Below, piece by piece: positions 1-10,564 of a stretch of DNA of 64,000 bases (positions are counted from its first letter, which is position 1; each line of letters begins with the position of its first letter). Origin of the DNA: Nomia melanderi (lineage: Eukaryota > Arthropoda > Insecta > Hymenoptera > Halictidae); the NCBI RefSeq assembly GCF_051020985.1, contig NC_135000.1, positions 3,224,001-3,288,000 of the forward strand, given 5' to 3'. The notes beneath the pieces are model-generated. The model searched no databases. It saw only the letters and a program-made list of their open reading frames with translations, and was not told the origin of the DNA. The translations under genes were made by a program, and so were the position numbers.

Positions 1-1317
1 TTATCCACGTCCTCGTCGTCCTCCAGCATCTCGATCACCGGATCCTCGTCGAGGGATAGAACATCAGCGCAGGACACCTCCAGGCAGCTCGAGTCCTCGT
101 CGCCCACCACAGCGGACATAATCAGCAGATACTCGCCGTCCGGTTACATACCGAACATCCGACAAACCAGCATCTCCTCTGGAGGTGTTAACAGCTCGTC
201 GAGTCATCATCATTGGAAGCATCACGCGACCGGTTCCTCGTTGACCGAGTTGTTCGGCGGCGACGAACGCGAGATAGTCGAACGGACCAGGGACCTTCGG
301 CCCGAATCCTCGCTCTCCTCGTCCTCCTCGTCATCCTCCGCGGCTGCTGCTGCTGCTGCTGCTAGCGGTGTAGCACTCTGGTCCAGGTCGAAGAGAGGGG
401 GGCCACTGGCCAGCAGCACGGTGCTAACCAGCGGGCATGCTCGCGCGGAGAATGCCGCCACGTCGCCTGGCGAGGTAACGATCGACGAACGCGGCACCAT
501 CCGCGACTTAGACGAGGACGCTAACGACGACGCCGACGATGACGAGGACGACGACGACGAAGACGACGAGGACGAGAACGAGAACGATGACAATAACACC
601 GACGACGATCAGCACAACAACAACAGCAATGGGCACAGTAGCAGCAGCGCCGAGGACGCATGCGGCGGATACGGGGTGAACAACAACGACCAAGACGATA
701 ACGATGACGACCAAGACGACGACAACAACCTGAACAACCGCCATCACCACCAACAACGCGGCGTTCCTCATCGAACCGACGAGGTCTCACCTAAGCGTAA
801 CCTCTTGTCGTCGTCTGTGCCCGGTGGTGTTGGCGGTGCCGGTTTGATCGGTGTTCAGCTCGACGTGCTCACTAACCTTGCCACTAATCCGAATAACACG
901 GAACTGCTGATCAATAACAATGGCCAGGAGAAGCTTGGGCTGCGTGACAACGCCACCGCTGAGTCCGTCGAGATCTTCGAGTTCGTCGAGGAGAAGAAGG
1001 AGGTAAAACGCGAGGTACAAGACGTGATCGCGGAGCTCTTTGGGGGCGACGAGGAGCCGTGGAACGCATTCTCCGCGTCGTACGATATTGATCACACCAG
1101 GTTTGGCGGCGGTGCCACGCCGCCGCCTGTTGCGCAAAACGATGTGGCCGGACGGCCATCCGGTACCTATGGGGACGACCCATCCGTGCCTTCCACCTCG
1201 AGGAGATCGGACGGTCATTTCTCAGGGAACACGAACACTGCCAGTAATCTGACCTCATCTCCCACGGCGCCGTCCACGGCCCACCAGAGCCTCTATCGCG
1301 GCGTGGCCGATCAGTTT
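1..1317 (+). CDS. Usp2: USP2-like deubiquitinase, long N-terminal exon (5' partial)
   Basis: Frame 1 is open from the window edge, so the start codon lies upstream. At least 439 residues are encoded, up to a strong donor (TTT|GTGAGT) at 1318 in phase 0, which fits the phase-0 acceptor before 4811. The peptide is almost wholly low complexity: Ser runs, an Ala run from GCT repeats (about 340-363), a long Asp/Glu/Asn tract (about 505-735), His/Gln stretches, then a Lys/Glu-rich helix-like part (about 965-1030). This suggests a disordered regulatory or targeting extension; USP2 relatives have divergent N-terminal extensions before the catalytic core. The motif ELFGGDE occurs twice (247-267 and 1033-1053). 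The open frame continues to 1698, but composition changes after the donor, so that tail is read as intron. Linkage to the catalytic exons is inferred from strand, phase and proximity. Confidence 0.62.
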
Positions 1318-3492
1318 GTGAGTGTCATAACCGCGATGCGAATTTATTGTCAGGGAATTTTGATACACACGCGTGTAGGCAGGATGAGTAGGCGTACGAA
1401 AACAGGAGCAGGGCTATCGAATTTCAACCGACTGCGTCCGTTTCTTGGTGTCTTCTGCGCCGGACAATCGGCAACCCGCCCAACAACGCTTGTAGCTTCT
1501 TCTCGTCCAAAGGATTACCCTGAAACGAGTGAATTGAGAATGGATGCTTCTTGGTTCTTTGTCTTCGTTCATTTTTGCTCTATCCGCTGGATAAAAATGG
1601 TCCAAACGGTAGCAATGTTCTTATTCGTTCTTTTTCAACATCAATGGATTCATGTTCAGAGCAAGGTCACGCGTGTTAGAACGAAGTATTTACAGTGACT
1701 TGCGTATTCGTTCGCATGAATCATCGCACAACGATTACTTCTAACGATTAATGATGCGGTCTATATTTATTTATCCTGATTATCTGTTCCGCTCGCATTC
1801 TCTTGCAATCTTTCTTGATCCCAGTGCGGCATTGGAAATTTTGCAAGCATAATCATGATCAATAAATATAACACCTTTTCGCGAACAAGTGCGCGAGTCA
1901 TTGCATATAGAAATAGCACGCGTCCGTCCTTAACTGAATACCTCGATTGTTTGATGCAATTTAAATTGTACACAGTCCTCTGCGCTAATGTAATTTCGAT
2001 CATCCGTTTGTCCAAGACCTTGGTGGCGCACAGGTTAAACGGCCGAGAAAAGAAAACCGTCGCTTCCAAGCGTCTTTAATTCGTACCAAATATATCCGTC
2101 GCGCGCGCAAACCTAGCCCGACGTCTTCAGCTATGCAGCAGCTGCGTAGCGCTCGGGGCAGAGCCAAAAAAGCATGCGGCGTCGAAACGAGATCGTTATC
2201 TATACACCCGTGTCGCCGTCGTGATCTCTTATAGTTCCTGTCTCGTTTTCGGTTTCGCGAAAAAGTTCAGTGGCACGAGACGAAATCTCGAGGTACAAAA
2301 AGAAGTAGGCTCGCAAAAAAACGTGTCGAACAGTGTTCATTTCAGTTCGGTTTGTATATGTGCGCTGGCGTTCGATTCATTGCGAAATACAGCGGTGAGC
2401 TCCCGTGTGCGCGATTTTGTCTCCCAAACGTTTTCTTCGACTAAGTCTCGCACGACGGTCAGTCGCTACCTACCTTTATAAATAGACCAGAGCTCTCTCC
2501 CACCGGGGGAGCGAGAAACGCGGCACGAGCGGACCTCTCATAACATAACGGTACCTCGTGGTAGCGGCGCGCGCGCACACGTGTGTGTATATGCGCGCGG
2601 GCGCGTTACCACACACCGTGCGCACAAGCCGTCTTTCGTTGTGTGTCACGGGCTCGCGCTGGAACTGTGCATAGACCGTCTGTCGTTGTGTGTCCTGGGT
2701 TCACGCTGGAACGTGTACGCACGTCACGTCACCGTTTTTAGTCCAGCGATTGCGGTCGTCTTTTAGCGCCGGTGTAGCCTTCCTCCGACTGGCCGTGGAG
2801 GTTAGGTGTCGTGCGTGTGCCAGTTCGTTAACGTGTCCTGTTGCTTCTTGCTTGGGGTAGGGGAATCGCTTCCCACTGTGTAGTCTGGTAACCCAGAGAA
2901 CACGATTTTTGGGAGGAGTTCGTGAGACGAAACGGATACATTTTCTGGCAGAGTAAAGTGGATATTTTGAGGGGTAGGGGTTCAACCTCATAATACCTCT
3001 ATGAAATATTCGCAAATATATTTGCCCGTTCCTCTATTGTTATTCGAGTTATGTACTTCGTGTGATCAATACTCAGGCAAAGACTAGCATTCGCGCAAGA
3101 AGTAACTTTTCTAGGACAATGGTCATTAGACATGAACATCTAAACGAATTTTTTTTAAACCCTCTGCTATAGTGATCTACTTCAAATTACTGTATAGGCT
3201 ATGAATGTATAGGAACGCGGTGTAGTCATCGCCTATCTTCGTCAAGATTATGATCAAAGTCGTTTAACATAGCCACAACGTTTCTATCTCCTTCTGCCAG
3301 ATAATATTCTCTTCTGCTAACAGCTCCTCTCTAAAAGCATTGACACTGGTTAGCCAGTAAGCACAGCTCTAGAATCCTCGAGACCGCCCTCCTCATCTTC
3401 GCGTCTGCTCAGCCAGACATGTCTACCCCGGTCGTTCGGCTGAGTACTCTAACGGCCAATAGTCTCAACGACAGTCGAGTGGCTCGTAATTA
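1318..3492 (+). other. Intron of long Usp2 form, containing internal promoter region
   Basis: There is no credible coding sequence apart from the readthrough tail to 1698. The first half is mixed AT-rich DNA. From about 2090 to 2900 the sequence becomes CpG-rich, with GCGC and GTGT runs typical of an insect promoter, and a TATA-type box is present. The segment would act as intron for the long form and as promoter plus 5' leader for the short form. Many upstream ATGs are present in the would-be leader, so additional leader splicing is possible. Confidence 0.5.
2477..2484 (+). promoter_or_regulatory. TATA-box candidate for internal Usp2 promoter
   Basis: TATAAATA lies inside a CpG-rich stretch about 1 kb upstream of the ATG at 3493. 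A start site near 2505-2515 would be expected. No RNA evidence is available, so this rests on motif and context. Confidence 0.4.
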
Positions 3493-3750
3493 ATGAGCGA
3501 ACACCTTCTGCAACGTTTTCCAACGGTCACATCGTGTAAACTGGTTTCCATTCAAGTCGTGTGCTGGGGGTTGTGGTGCGTGTGGCTAGCGATCGCCCTG
3601 CTCCTCGTGTACGCGTTCGCGCTGGGCGTCGCGGCGCCTTTGGCGGCCCGGAGGCATCCCATTCCGTCTGGTATCGCTTCCACGCGGTTCCGCGGTCCCG
3701 TTGTGTCCGCGCGCGCTGCTCTACAGCTTCCAGCCGTCAGTCGGGCGAAG
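3493..3750 (+). CDS. Usp2: USP2-like deubiquitinase, alternative first coding exon (short isoform)
   Basis: An ATG at 3493, with an in-frame TAA two codons upstream, opens an 86-codon exon ending exactly in phase 0 at a strong donor (AAG|GTGAGT, 3751). That phase matches the catalytic exon at 4811, giving a predicted isoform of 449 residues. Residues about 22-52 are strongly hydrophobic and Leu/Val/Ala/Trp-rich, like a signal anchor or single membrane segment, followed by an Arg/Ala/Pro-rich linker. Family members with alternative N-termini are known for USP2; membrane anchoring here is inference. The exon lies in a CpG-rich stretch downstream of a TATA-type promoter candidate. It could instead be 5' UTR that happens to be open, because several ATGs precede it between 2508 and 3492. 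Confidence 0.45.
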
Positions 3751-4810
3751 GTGAGTGCTAGCGGAGGGATTTGCGTGGCTGTAACGGAGAGGGGCGCGCG
3801 CCACGCTCGTAGCGATGACGTCCACGTTGTGTGCAGTCTCCCTCTCTCGGCTGCTCGACGCCTTTGATATTTACACTGTAGTCCCTTTTCTGAATATATT
3901 GTGTTGGGCGTACTTTCTGTTCGGAACTATCCACACGCTGAGGTCGAACGCAACGAGAAATGTACGTACTCCGTGTACGCACGCGGGCCCGCGTGTGTAT
4001 GTGTGTGTATGTGCACGCGTGCGTGGACGAGTGTTTGAAGTGCGCCTGAACCGGTCTGTAACACTGACTAACAGCGAATTCGTCTGTGCGATCGGATAAA
4101 ACGAACTAACTCTCCGGGGCACGTTGTGGATCAGCAGTTGTAAAATAGGATTAAGGTTGAACTAAATAGCTTTTGCTATGTTCTTCTGGGTTCAAAGATA
4201 TAGCGTTACTTGAAAGATTTTATGACAATATTTTGAGCCGTATCGTATTTTGAGTTGTTTCATCTGAAATAGGGAACATGACGGGGACATGAAGAGATAT
4301 TCACTGCATCGTCTGTATGTAGAGCAACAATTTATTAATGTTAATTTACCTTGATATGTCACAGAGATAATGTCCAGATTGCATAGTATCTTGCATTTCC
4401 TTCAAAGTTCTAGAGAATTTGCTCCAGATCTACCAAAACATTCGAGAATTAGTACAGAATATCTAGACATTTCATTTTGTATAGAGGATATTCTATATTG
4501 TGTTACAAATAAGTAACTGTATATAAAACTCGTTGGTCCGCATCAAGCTCAACAGCCTATCTCACCAGTGGCGTTAATCCGGCGCTTGTATTATCCATGG
4601 TCGTCTCCACAGAGTGTTCTGTTTTATTGCAAGAAGTGTGATATGCGTTGTCCTCCAGCAAGCTAGGCAACCTTAGCGCTTAAGAATATAACTTGTCGTG
4701 CTTTTACCAAAGAAATGCGACAATCTGACAGTTTCCAGCCCCGTAGAAATGTTTTACTATACACTCGCAAGGGCGCATAGCACATTAGCTGACCGTGAAT
4801 TGTATTGCAG
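3751..4810 (+). other. Intron between alternative first exons and catalytic exons
   Basis: This 1060-nt intron opens with a strong GTGAGT and ends TATTGCAG. It holds a GT-rich microsatellite near 3995-4020 and otherwise shows no open coding signal. Apparent ORFs crossing the 4811 exon run in other frames. Confidence 0.6.
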
Positions 4811-4906
4811 GACGGAAGCCCGACAAACAAGGCGGCACGTAATCGGCTTCAAACGCATCGCGACGAACGATGTGGTCTAAACGGTTTGCGGAATATTGGA
4901 AACACA
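4811..4906 (+). CDS. Usp2: USP2-like deubiquitinase, catalytic domain exon 1
   Basis: The 32-codon exon follows an acceptor (TATTGCAG, ending 4810) and ends at AACACA|GTGAGT (donor 4907), phase 0 at both ends. It encodes a short basic linker and then GLNGLRNIGNT, the start of the USP Cys box (family form GLxNLGNTCFMN). The catalytic Cys is supplied by the next exon. These are residues 87-118 of the short isoform. The frame agrees with both candidate upstream exons, and the four catalytic exons together sum to 1092 nt, divisible by three, with no internal stop. Confidence 0.9.
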
Positions 4907-5111
4907 GTGAGTATTCTGTTTTATACTCGTGATATTTTAGGATAGTAATCGTTTCATTGTAAATCAGTTCAGAAAATTTTAATTATGACGGTTGATAGCG
5001 TTAATTTTATTCTTGAAATGAGTTAGTTTACTATCTTTATCATTATCTCCATATACAGTTATGCTGCATCTATGAATGGTGTTCCTCAATTATATTATTT
5101 TTTCCTTTCAG

Positions 5112-5464
5112 TGTTTCATGAACAGTGTGATCCAATGCTTGAGCAACACGAGACCGTTGCTCGAATATCTGCTGAACGAGCAGTACTTGGCGGACATCAA
5201 CGTGACCACATCCAGCATGAAAGGTGCCCTGATCAAGGCCTTCAGTCAGGTGATACACGAATTGTGGGAGGTGGGTGGTGATCACGTGGTGAACACTACA
5301 GCGCTGAAGTCACAGATACAAAGATTCGCGCCGCGGTTCATGGGCTACAGTCAACAGGACGCGCAAGAGTTTCTGAGATATCTGCTCGAAGGACTGCACG
5401 AGGACGTCAACAGAGTGACGGTGAAGCCGCCGCCGATACACACCGATATCCCTGATATGTATAC
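5112..5464 (+). CDS. Usp2: USP2-like deubiquitinase, catalytic domain exon 2 (active-site Cys)
   Basis: The exon starts after TTTCCTTTCAG (5101-5111) with TGT, the codon of the catalytic Cys (CFMNSVIQCLSNT), residue 119 of the short isoform. It continues through the palm/thumb part of the USP fold, including the QQDAQEFLRYLLEGLHEDVNR segment, a hallmark of C19 peptidases (Gln box). It ends at TATAC|GTAAGG (donor 5465), phase 2. This cysteine protease family removes ubiquitin from substrates; USP2 relatives act on stability regulators in cytoplasm and nucleus. Similarity to USP2/USP21/USP8 is clear throughout and USP2 is the closest recalled match. Confidence 0.96.
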
Positions 5465-5585
5465 GTAAGGAACTACTAACTGATTGTTAAATATATTCAA
5501 TAGTAATAATATATAATTGTGATAAACTGTAAAATATTCTCATGAATATTTTGATGATGTTTTGCAACGATTGTCTTTTGCACAG

Positions 5586-5911
5586 GGACAGCCAGAAAGC
5601 TGTAGAGAGCTGGAAACGTTACCTGCGCAGCGAAGACAGTATGGTAGTGGACGTGTTCGTAGGTCAATTACGTTCGTCGCTGCATTGCACTGCCTGCGAC
5701 CATGTATCCGTAACGCTGGATCCTTTCTGGGACCTGAGCCTACCGATACCGGCCAGGAGTGGTACAATCAAGTTGAGTCAGTGTCTGGAACATTTCACCC
5801 GGGAAGAGGTCCTTGACGGTGACGAGAAGCCGACCTGTTCCAAGTGTCAGATGAGGAGAAAGTGTACCAAAAGCTTCAGTATACACAAATTCCCGAAGAT
5901 CCTTGTTATTC
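5586..5911 (+). CDS. Usp2: USP2-like deubiquitinase, catalytic domain exon 3 (zinc-finger fingers region)
   Basis: Acceptor TTTTGCACAG ends at 5585. The exon completes the split Thr codon and runs DSQKAVESWKRYL, then FVGQLRSSLHCTAC, DPFWDLSLPIP, and LDGDEKPTCSKCQ. The CxxC pairs (Cys270/Cys273 and Cys320/Cys323, short-isoform numbering) are those that bind a structural zinc in USP2-type fingers. It ends with FPKILVI plus one base (phase 1) at 5911, before a non-standard GTATCCTTT donor. Reading through the donor would add about 50 residues unlike any USP and then a stop at 6067, while splicing to 6142 restores HLKRFSP exactly. That supports the boundary. Confidence 0.95.
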
Positions 5912-6141
5912 GTATCCTTTTTAATGGGAAACAACTTTTATGCGATCCTTATTTGGTTTTCCAGGTTCACGCCGTGTTTTTTGGAAAGATAATCTTTAAG
6001 AGCGTTTCAAAAGAAAATACAATATTTCCTTCGTTAACACAACTGTTGAACCTCCGGGTTTCTGAATAATCTTTTTTACAAAGGCGCGCGCGTTACATTC
6101 GCCAAACAATAGAGTACACTTTCCTTAACAGCATTTTGCAG
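5912..6141 (+). other. U12-type (minor spliceosome) intron in Usp2
   Basis: This 230-nt intron starts GTATCCTTT, a perfect match to the minor-spliceosome 5' splice-site consensus. It contains TTCCTTAAC at 6121-6129, a perfect match to the U12 branch-site consensus, with the branch adenosine about 13-14 nt before the AG at 6140-6141, within the usual narrow range. There is no long pyrimidine tract next to the acceptor, as expected for this class. Using these sites gives the conserved HLKRF sequence of USP domains across the junction. Confidence 0.95.
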
Positions 6142-6458
6142 ATTTAAAACGTTTCTCCCCCATGGAACGATTCCGCGGCAAGCTTAACGTAACGGTGGAC
6201 TTTCCATTGACGGGATTAGATCTCAGTGCCTTCGCCGCCCCCAGGGTTTCGGGCTGCACCTACAATTTGTATGGTGTCGCCAATCACTCGGGCACTACGT
6301 ATTCTGGTCACTACACCGCATACTGCAAACATCCGTATTCGGGCGAATGGCACGAGTACAACGACAGCCGGGTGTCCGTGGTTCCAGCGCGATCAGTCGT
6401 CACCAGCGAAGCCTACGTACTGTTTTACGAACAGCAGCCACATAGCTCTCACTTGTAA
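6142..6458 (+). CDS. Usp2: USP2-like deubiquitinase, final coding exon (His box)
   Basis: Acceptor TTTTGCAG ends at 6141. The exon completes the split His codon, giving HLKRFSPMERF, and carries the rest of the USP core: the VDFPLTGLDL segment, YNLYGVANHSGT, the His box GHYTAYC (catalytic His401, codon 6309-6311), and EYNDS with Asn418/Asp419 as the third catalytic/polar residues. A short tail after VLFYEQQ ends at TAA (6456-6458). The catalytic domain is full length for the family and all active-site residues are intact, so the enzyme is expected to be active. Confidence 0.95.
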
Positions 6459-6527
6459 CCTTACGCCATTGCCTAGAGTTAAACGACCATCTTGCCTCTC
6501 GATACCTCAGTCCAGCATAGTGTAATG

Positions 6528-6936
6528 CAGGGGTGACGAACTTTTTCAAAGCCTGTAGCCACTCGCGTCCTTCTAATCCATCCGCCGGGTGGTTCTTCCA
6601 TTGGTAGGCTGACTGGTCACCTGTATCTTAGCCAATGATTAGTGCAGAGTAATGCAAACACGAGATCACGAAACATTTGGGAACGGGATACTCTGTGAGG
6701 GTTAATCTGCGTGACCTAGTATACAGCTATCAAAGCTGCATGGGCTGTTAAGAATCAAATCCCATTTGGCGAGGTTAATCCGGTCGACATGCGGCTTGAC
6801 AGTTGACAACTGCTAGAAAGTAACGTAGAAATATGACAAACATGGGGGAAGGGCGCCCCCTCAATGATTCAGCGGAACAGGAATGATAAAGGCAGGAGCC
6901 ATGTACGACTCAGGAGCCGCCAGTTCGTCACCCCTG
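6528..6936. mobile_element. hAT-like MITE in the Usp2 3' UTR
   Basis: The 409-bp element has terminal inverted repeats CAGGGGTGACGAAC at 6528 and GTTCGTCACCCCTG ending 6936. It is flanked by imperfect 8-bp direct repeats, GTGTAATG and GTCTAATA (6 of 8 identical). CAGGGGTG ends with 8-bp target duplications are characteristic of the hAT superfamily. There is no transposase frame, so it is non-autonomous. Confidence 0.85.
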
Positions 6937-6940
6937 GTCT

Positions 6941-6946
6941 AATAAA
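6941..6946 (+). terminator. AATAAA poly(A) signal candidate (Usp2)
   Basis: This is the first AATAAA after the stop codon. It overlaps the right flanking duplication of the hAT-like MITE, so insertion may have left or built the signal. AATAAA at 7940 and 8157 are alternatives. Confidence 0.45.
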
Positions 6947-7456
6947 TACTACTTTATCGTGTGGTATTGAAAAGCTACTAAACACTGAACACGACGACGA
7001 ACCGGGTCATTTTCCGTGTCGAGCATAACACGCCGGGGATTGCGTGTGTGTATGGTGAGACTGGCGATAATCATGCCCCCTCCCTCGAGCTGATATTTTT
7101 TTTTCTTTTCCTTCAGACTCCAGACTCTCCACCACGGCCCTATCTATTTTCACCTACGTAAAACATTTCTTTTTTTAGAAGCAAAACAACCTGACGCTTT
7201 CGTGTGTATGTTCGGGAGAGATAGAGGGATGCGGAATGAACCCTTTTAGTGGGGTGTGTGTAGGGCACGTTGCGGTAACACCAACCCTTTTGTGAGCGTC
7301 GAACGGATAAAATTATGTCGATCCAGGAATACACTCTCCTTACCGTCGCGCATGTTCTATTTTCAATTTCATTTATCTTATTTTGTTTTTGCTATGGAAT
7401 ATACACACAATTGTGAATCGTGCGTTTTAAAGAGATTTGCCAGACTCGAGAGAATT

Positions 7457-7845
7457 ATATATAGGTACATATGTATTTATATATATATATACATATAAAT
7501 ATATACATATATATACATATATATTTATATGTATGTATGTTTATATATATATATATATGTAAGTACATGTACTTTGGTATTTGAAGAAGAAACAGAAGAA
7601 TAATCATGAGTTCGCCAAAGATCACACGTATGTACGGAGTAATGCGCTTCGGATGTCTAGTTACTTTTGAATAGACGATATAGTAATAACATGTATCCTC
7701 ACTCTTCACCTGGCAATCTACAGCTAATTTACTTTTGTAAAATATTTTGTTTAATAATATATCACAGTCAAGGGTTATTTATTTAATTTATGGAAAGTGA
7801 AAACTGATGAAATATTAATATATTCGATATCGACGAATATAATAT

Positions 7846-7876
<31 letters not shown>

Positions 7877-7925
7877 AATATTATATTAATATATATATAT
7901 ATATATATATTATATTAATTATTAT
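7457..7925. repeat. TA/TATG microsatellites
   Basis: Two blocks of TA-rich simple repeats (about 7457-7560 and 7840-7920) are separated by unique sequence. They produce spurious Tyr/Ile-rich frames on both strands. Confidence 0.9.
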
Positions 7926-8165
7926 ACGTATTACATACCAATAAAAGTAACAAAAATCAAGGGAAAAAGACGAACGAACGAAAAATAATATGTCCTTCTC
8001 ATTTTTCACGGTTTAAACGAAATCGCCGTGACCGCGTTCTGTTTTTCTTTGCCTGATTAGCAAATGGTGTCGATGATGATAATAATTAATACAAATTGCA
8101 TCTACAATTCATTGAGAGGACATTAGCCCTGAAAAATTACTTTTCGTGATTAATTCAATAAAAAA

Positions 8166-10060
8166 CTTTTAAAAATTTAGTAAATCTATTCACCTTAATA
8201 ATAAAAGGTTACGGTTAGAATCGATTTAATTAATTTTATTTTGTTAGGAAACATTACAATGATACTGAACATTCAAATTACACGTGATTTTGTTATTCTA
8301 ATAAATTCAACAAAGGAATGGTAATACCAGATAATTCGATAATACTTAAATAACTTTTATAAATAGAGATGTTTTTTTGAATATCTAATAATGCACCTTA
8401 AATCTGATAAAGTATCACATTAAATTATGCTTCGCATAAAATTTATATCAGTTCCATGATCAAAAACATTTGTATGGCTTACCAATTAGCTAAAACTGAG
8501 TAAAAAACAAAAAACATTACATTACCACTAAAATATGGTTCATCACTTTCGTGTTATTTATTCTAATAACTATAACGCACACTGCAAGTAAAATTTAGTG
8601 AAAACATTTTATAATGTTTGACAAAAAGGAGTGTTGTTAAATGCAGGTATTACAACTACGTAGCAAAAAGAGGTTAGCATGTAAGTATGTACAAATTTTT
8701 CTTTTCATATAACTCGGGACTTACTCGAATTGTCTTGCACTTGTTTTTTAAAATGTTTCACCAAAACTGCGTATTAATTTAATTTTTCAAAAAATATAAG
8801 ATCATTAAACTGTTTTCAAAATGACAAGTAACGCTATCTACCAAAAATTGTTCGAGTCTATAGCCACAGATTACAAAGTTAACATATGTGTAGATATACC
8901 ATATGGAATTTTTTTTAGTCTTCGAAGGAATTTTGGGAATTTAAGCTTATCAGTAAAAAGCGAATATGCTATGTAGTTTATTTCTAATACAGGTGAATAA
9001 TTTGACTTAGTAACAACAAATACATACGTGGTGTATAATTGAGCGATGCAAAAAATGTGTGTGAACTATAATATTACAGTAATAATTTTTATTGATTTGT
9101 GAGTGTTAATATATTAATGTATATATTTATTTTATAAATTAACCTATGCATATAATTATTTGTACTTTTGTATAGATAATTATGTGTCTTAATCGTATAG
9201 TTTCAAAAAATTACTCGAAAAAACTATATTCCAGTAATCTTTCATCTTTCATTCAATAACTGATATAATATTCAGTTTATTCATTAATTATTTTTACCTG
9301 TTATATTTCTATATTTTTCTTCATCTTACGTGAAATATTTAATGAAAGAAAAGATTTATTTCTAAATACTTTACTACTAGGTGGCTATAGTGCCTCTATA
9401 ACCGTCGGTCAGGTTTTTCGAGGAATACTGTAAAATATTTTAACCAGAACAAAATATCGCACTAGACTAATAATATTTACTATAATAAGCATTTATATTA
9501 ATGTAAAATTAATTAAATCCTTCCTACTTTTGCGAATTTTCATATGTAAAAATCGTTGACTGTGCGTTTACTGAAAGATGGCGCCATGAGTACACTTGTG
9601 AGGTTGTTCAAAATAGGAATGAAATAATTGTCAAAACTCTAGTAATTATTAAGCTTCTCGTTCAAAACTATAACAGCTTGCTTTAACAGTTATTATTAAA
9701 TTAAGCATATCTCCTATTTGTCACTTGATTATATATACGTATTTGTCGTATTCTCATTGTATCGTGCCTCTAGGTTAGCTTTCCAATACTTAGAGGCGCC
9801 ATGTTCAAACAGAACTCATAGAATATCAAATATAGAATATTTTAATACGTCATCAAGAAGTAAGTACTTATCATTCACCTCAATGTTTCATTCAATATTT
9901 TCAACACGGTCATTCAATTTATTCACTAAACCATAAAATGGGAGTGATATTAGAGCTTACAACTTCAATGTTTATATCTATTTATCATTGAACATCCAGC
10001 ATCACAATTACATATTACAGAAGTATAATACAAAACTCGTTAAATTTAATAAGCAAACAG
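8166..10060. other. AT-rich intergenic DNA
   Basis: This is strongly AT-rich sequence without long frames, splice-like coding blocks or clear repeats. Nothing supports a gene. Confidence 0.6.
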
Positions 10061-10064
10061 AAGA

Positions 10065-10564
10065 GTAAAAAAAACATCAAAACATGAACTGTCGATTAAA
10101 TGATAAAATGAGAATGCGCAAGCGCCGGTGTCCCCTCCAGGTTTGCCGAGGTTGTAATTGTCGGTCAAATCGCGGCTGATTTCTGCTATGAAATTCGCGA
10201 TACAGATGGCGACTTTGCGCTGGTTCCTCGCTACAGTGCCACGAGTGTCACCAACCGATCGGAATCGTCGTCTTGTCGCCGGCTCGTGCACATCTTGTTC
10301 TCTTATTCTGTGTGCGTGCACTGTCGTTGTGTGTACACCGCACGTACCTCGGTGCACACAGCCACACGTGCCTTAAGTCGAGGGGTCCCTGAAACCGTCC
10401 GGCTCGTCTCCCGCGAAAAGACGAGGGTTTCTACGACTTGCCGGTTCGCATAACTCCACACGTACCATGATCTCGCGGAAAAGATAGTTGTTGCGTGAAT
10501 ACACTAAGTGCAGGTCTCAATCGACCGGCCTCGAGGAGAGTGCATCCACCGGTTCGACGTTCTC
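10065..10564 (+). promoter_or_regulatory. CpG-rich island with candidate 5' non-coding exon
   Basis: GC content rises sharply within AT-rich DNA and a consensus donor GTGAGT begins at 10565. The open frames within (for example 10158-10376) have no recognisable protein family. Best read as a promoter with a first exon of a + strand transcript, possibly the let-7 primary RNA far downstream. The link is inference. Confidence 0.35.

Larger units (their letters stand above)
6459..8165 (+). other. Usp2 3' untranslated and downstream region
   Basis: After the stop codon the sequence holds a hAT-like miniature element (6528-6936), AATAAA signals at 6941-6946, 7940-7945 and 8157-8162, and TA-dinucleotide microsatellites at about 7457-7560 and 7840-7920. 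No open frame here shows coding character. The long ones translate to Ile/Tyr repeats from the TA tracts. Which poly(A) signal is used cannot be told from sequence. Confidence 0.55.

Noticed and set aside
1318..1698. Continuation of the long N-terminal frame to the stop at 1698
   Set aside because: Composition shifts from repetitive acidic coding to random-like after the GTGAGT at 1318. It would also separate the N-terminus from the catalytic domain.
5912..6069. Read-through of catalytic exon 3 to a stop
   Set aside because: The read-through peptide has no USP similarity, while splicing with U12 sites restores the conserved HLKRF motif.
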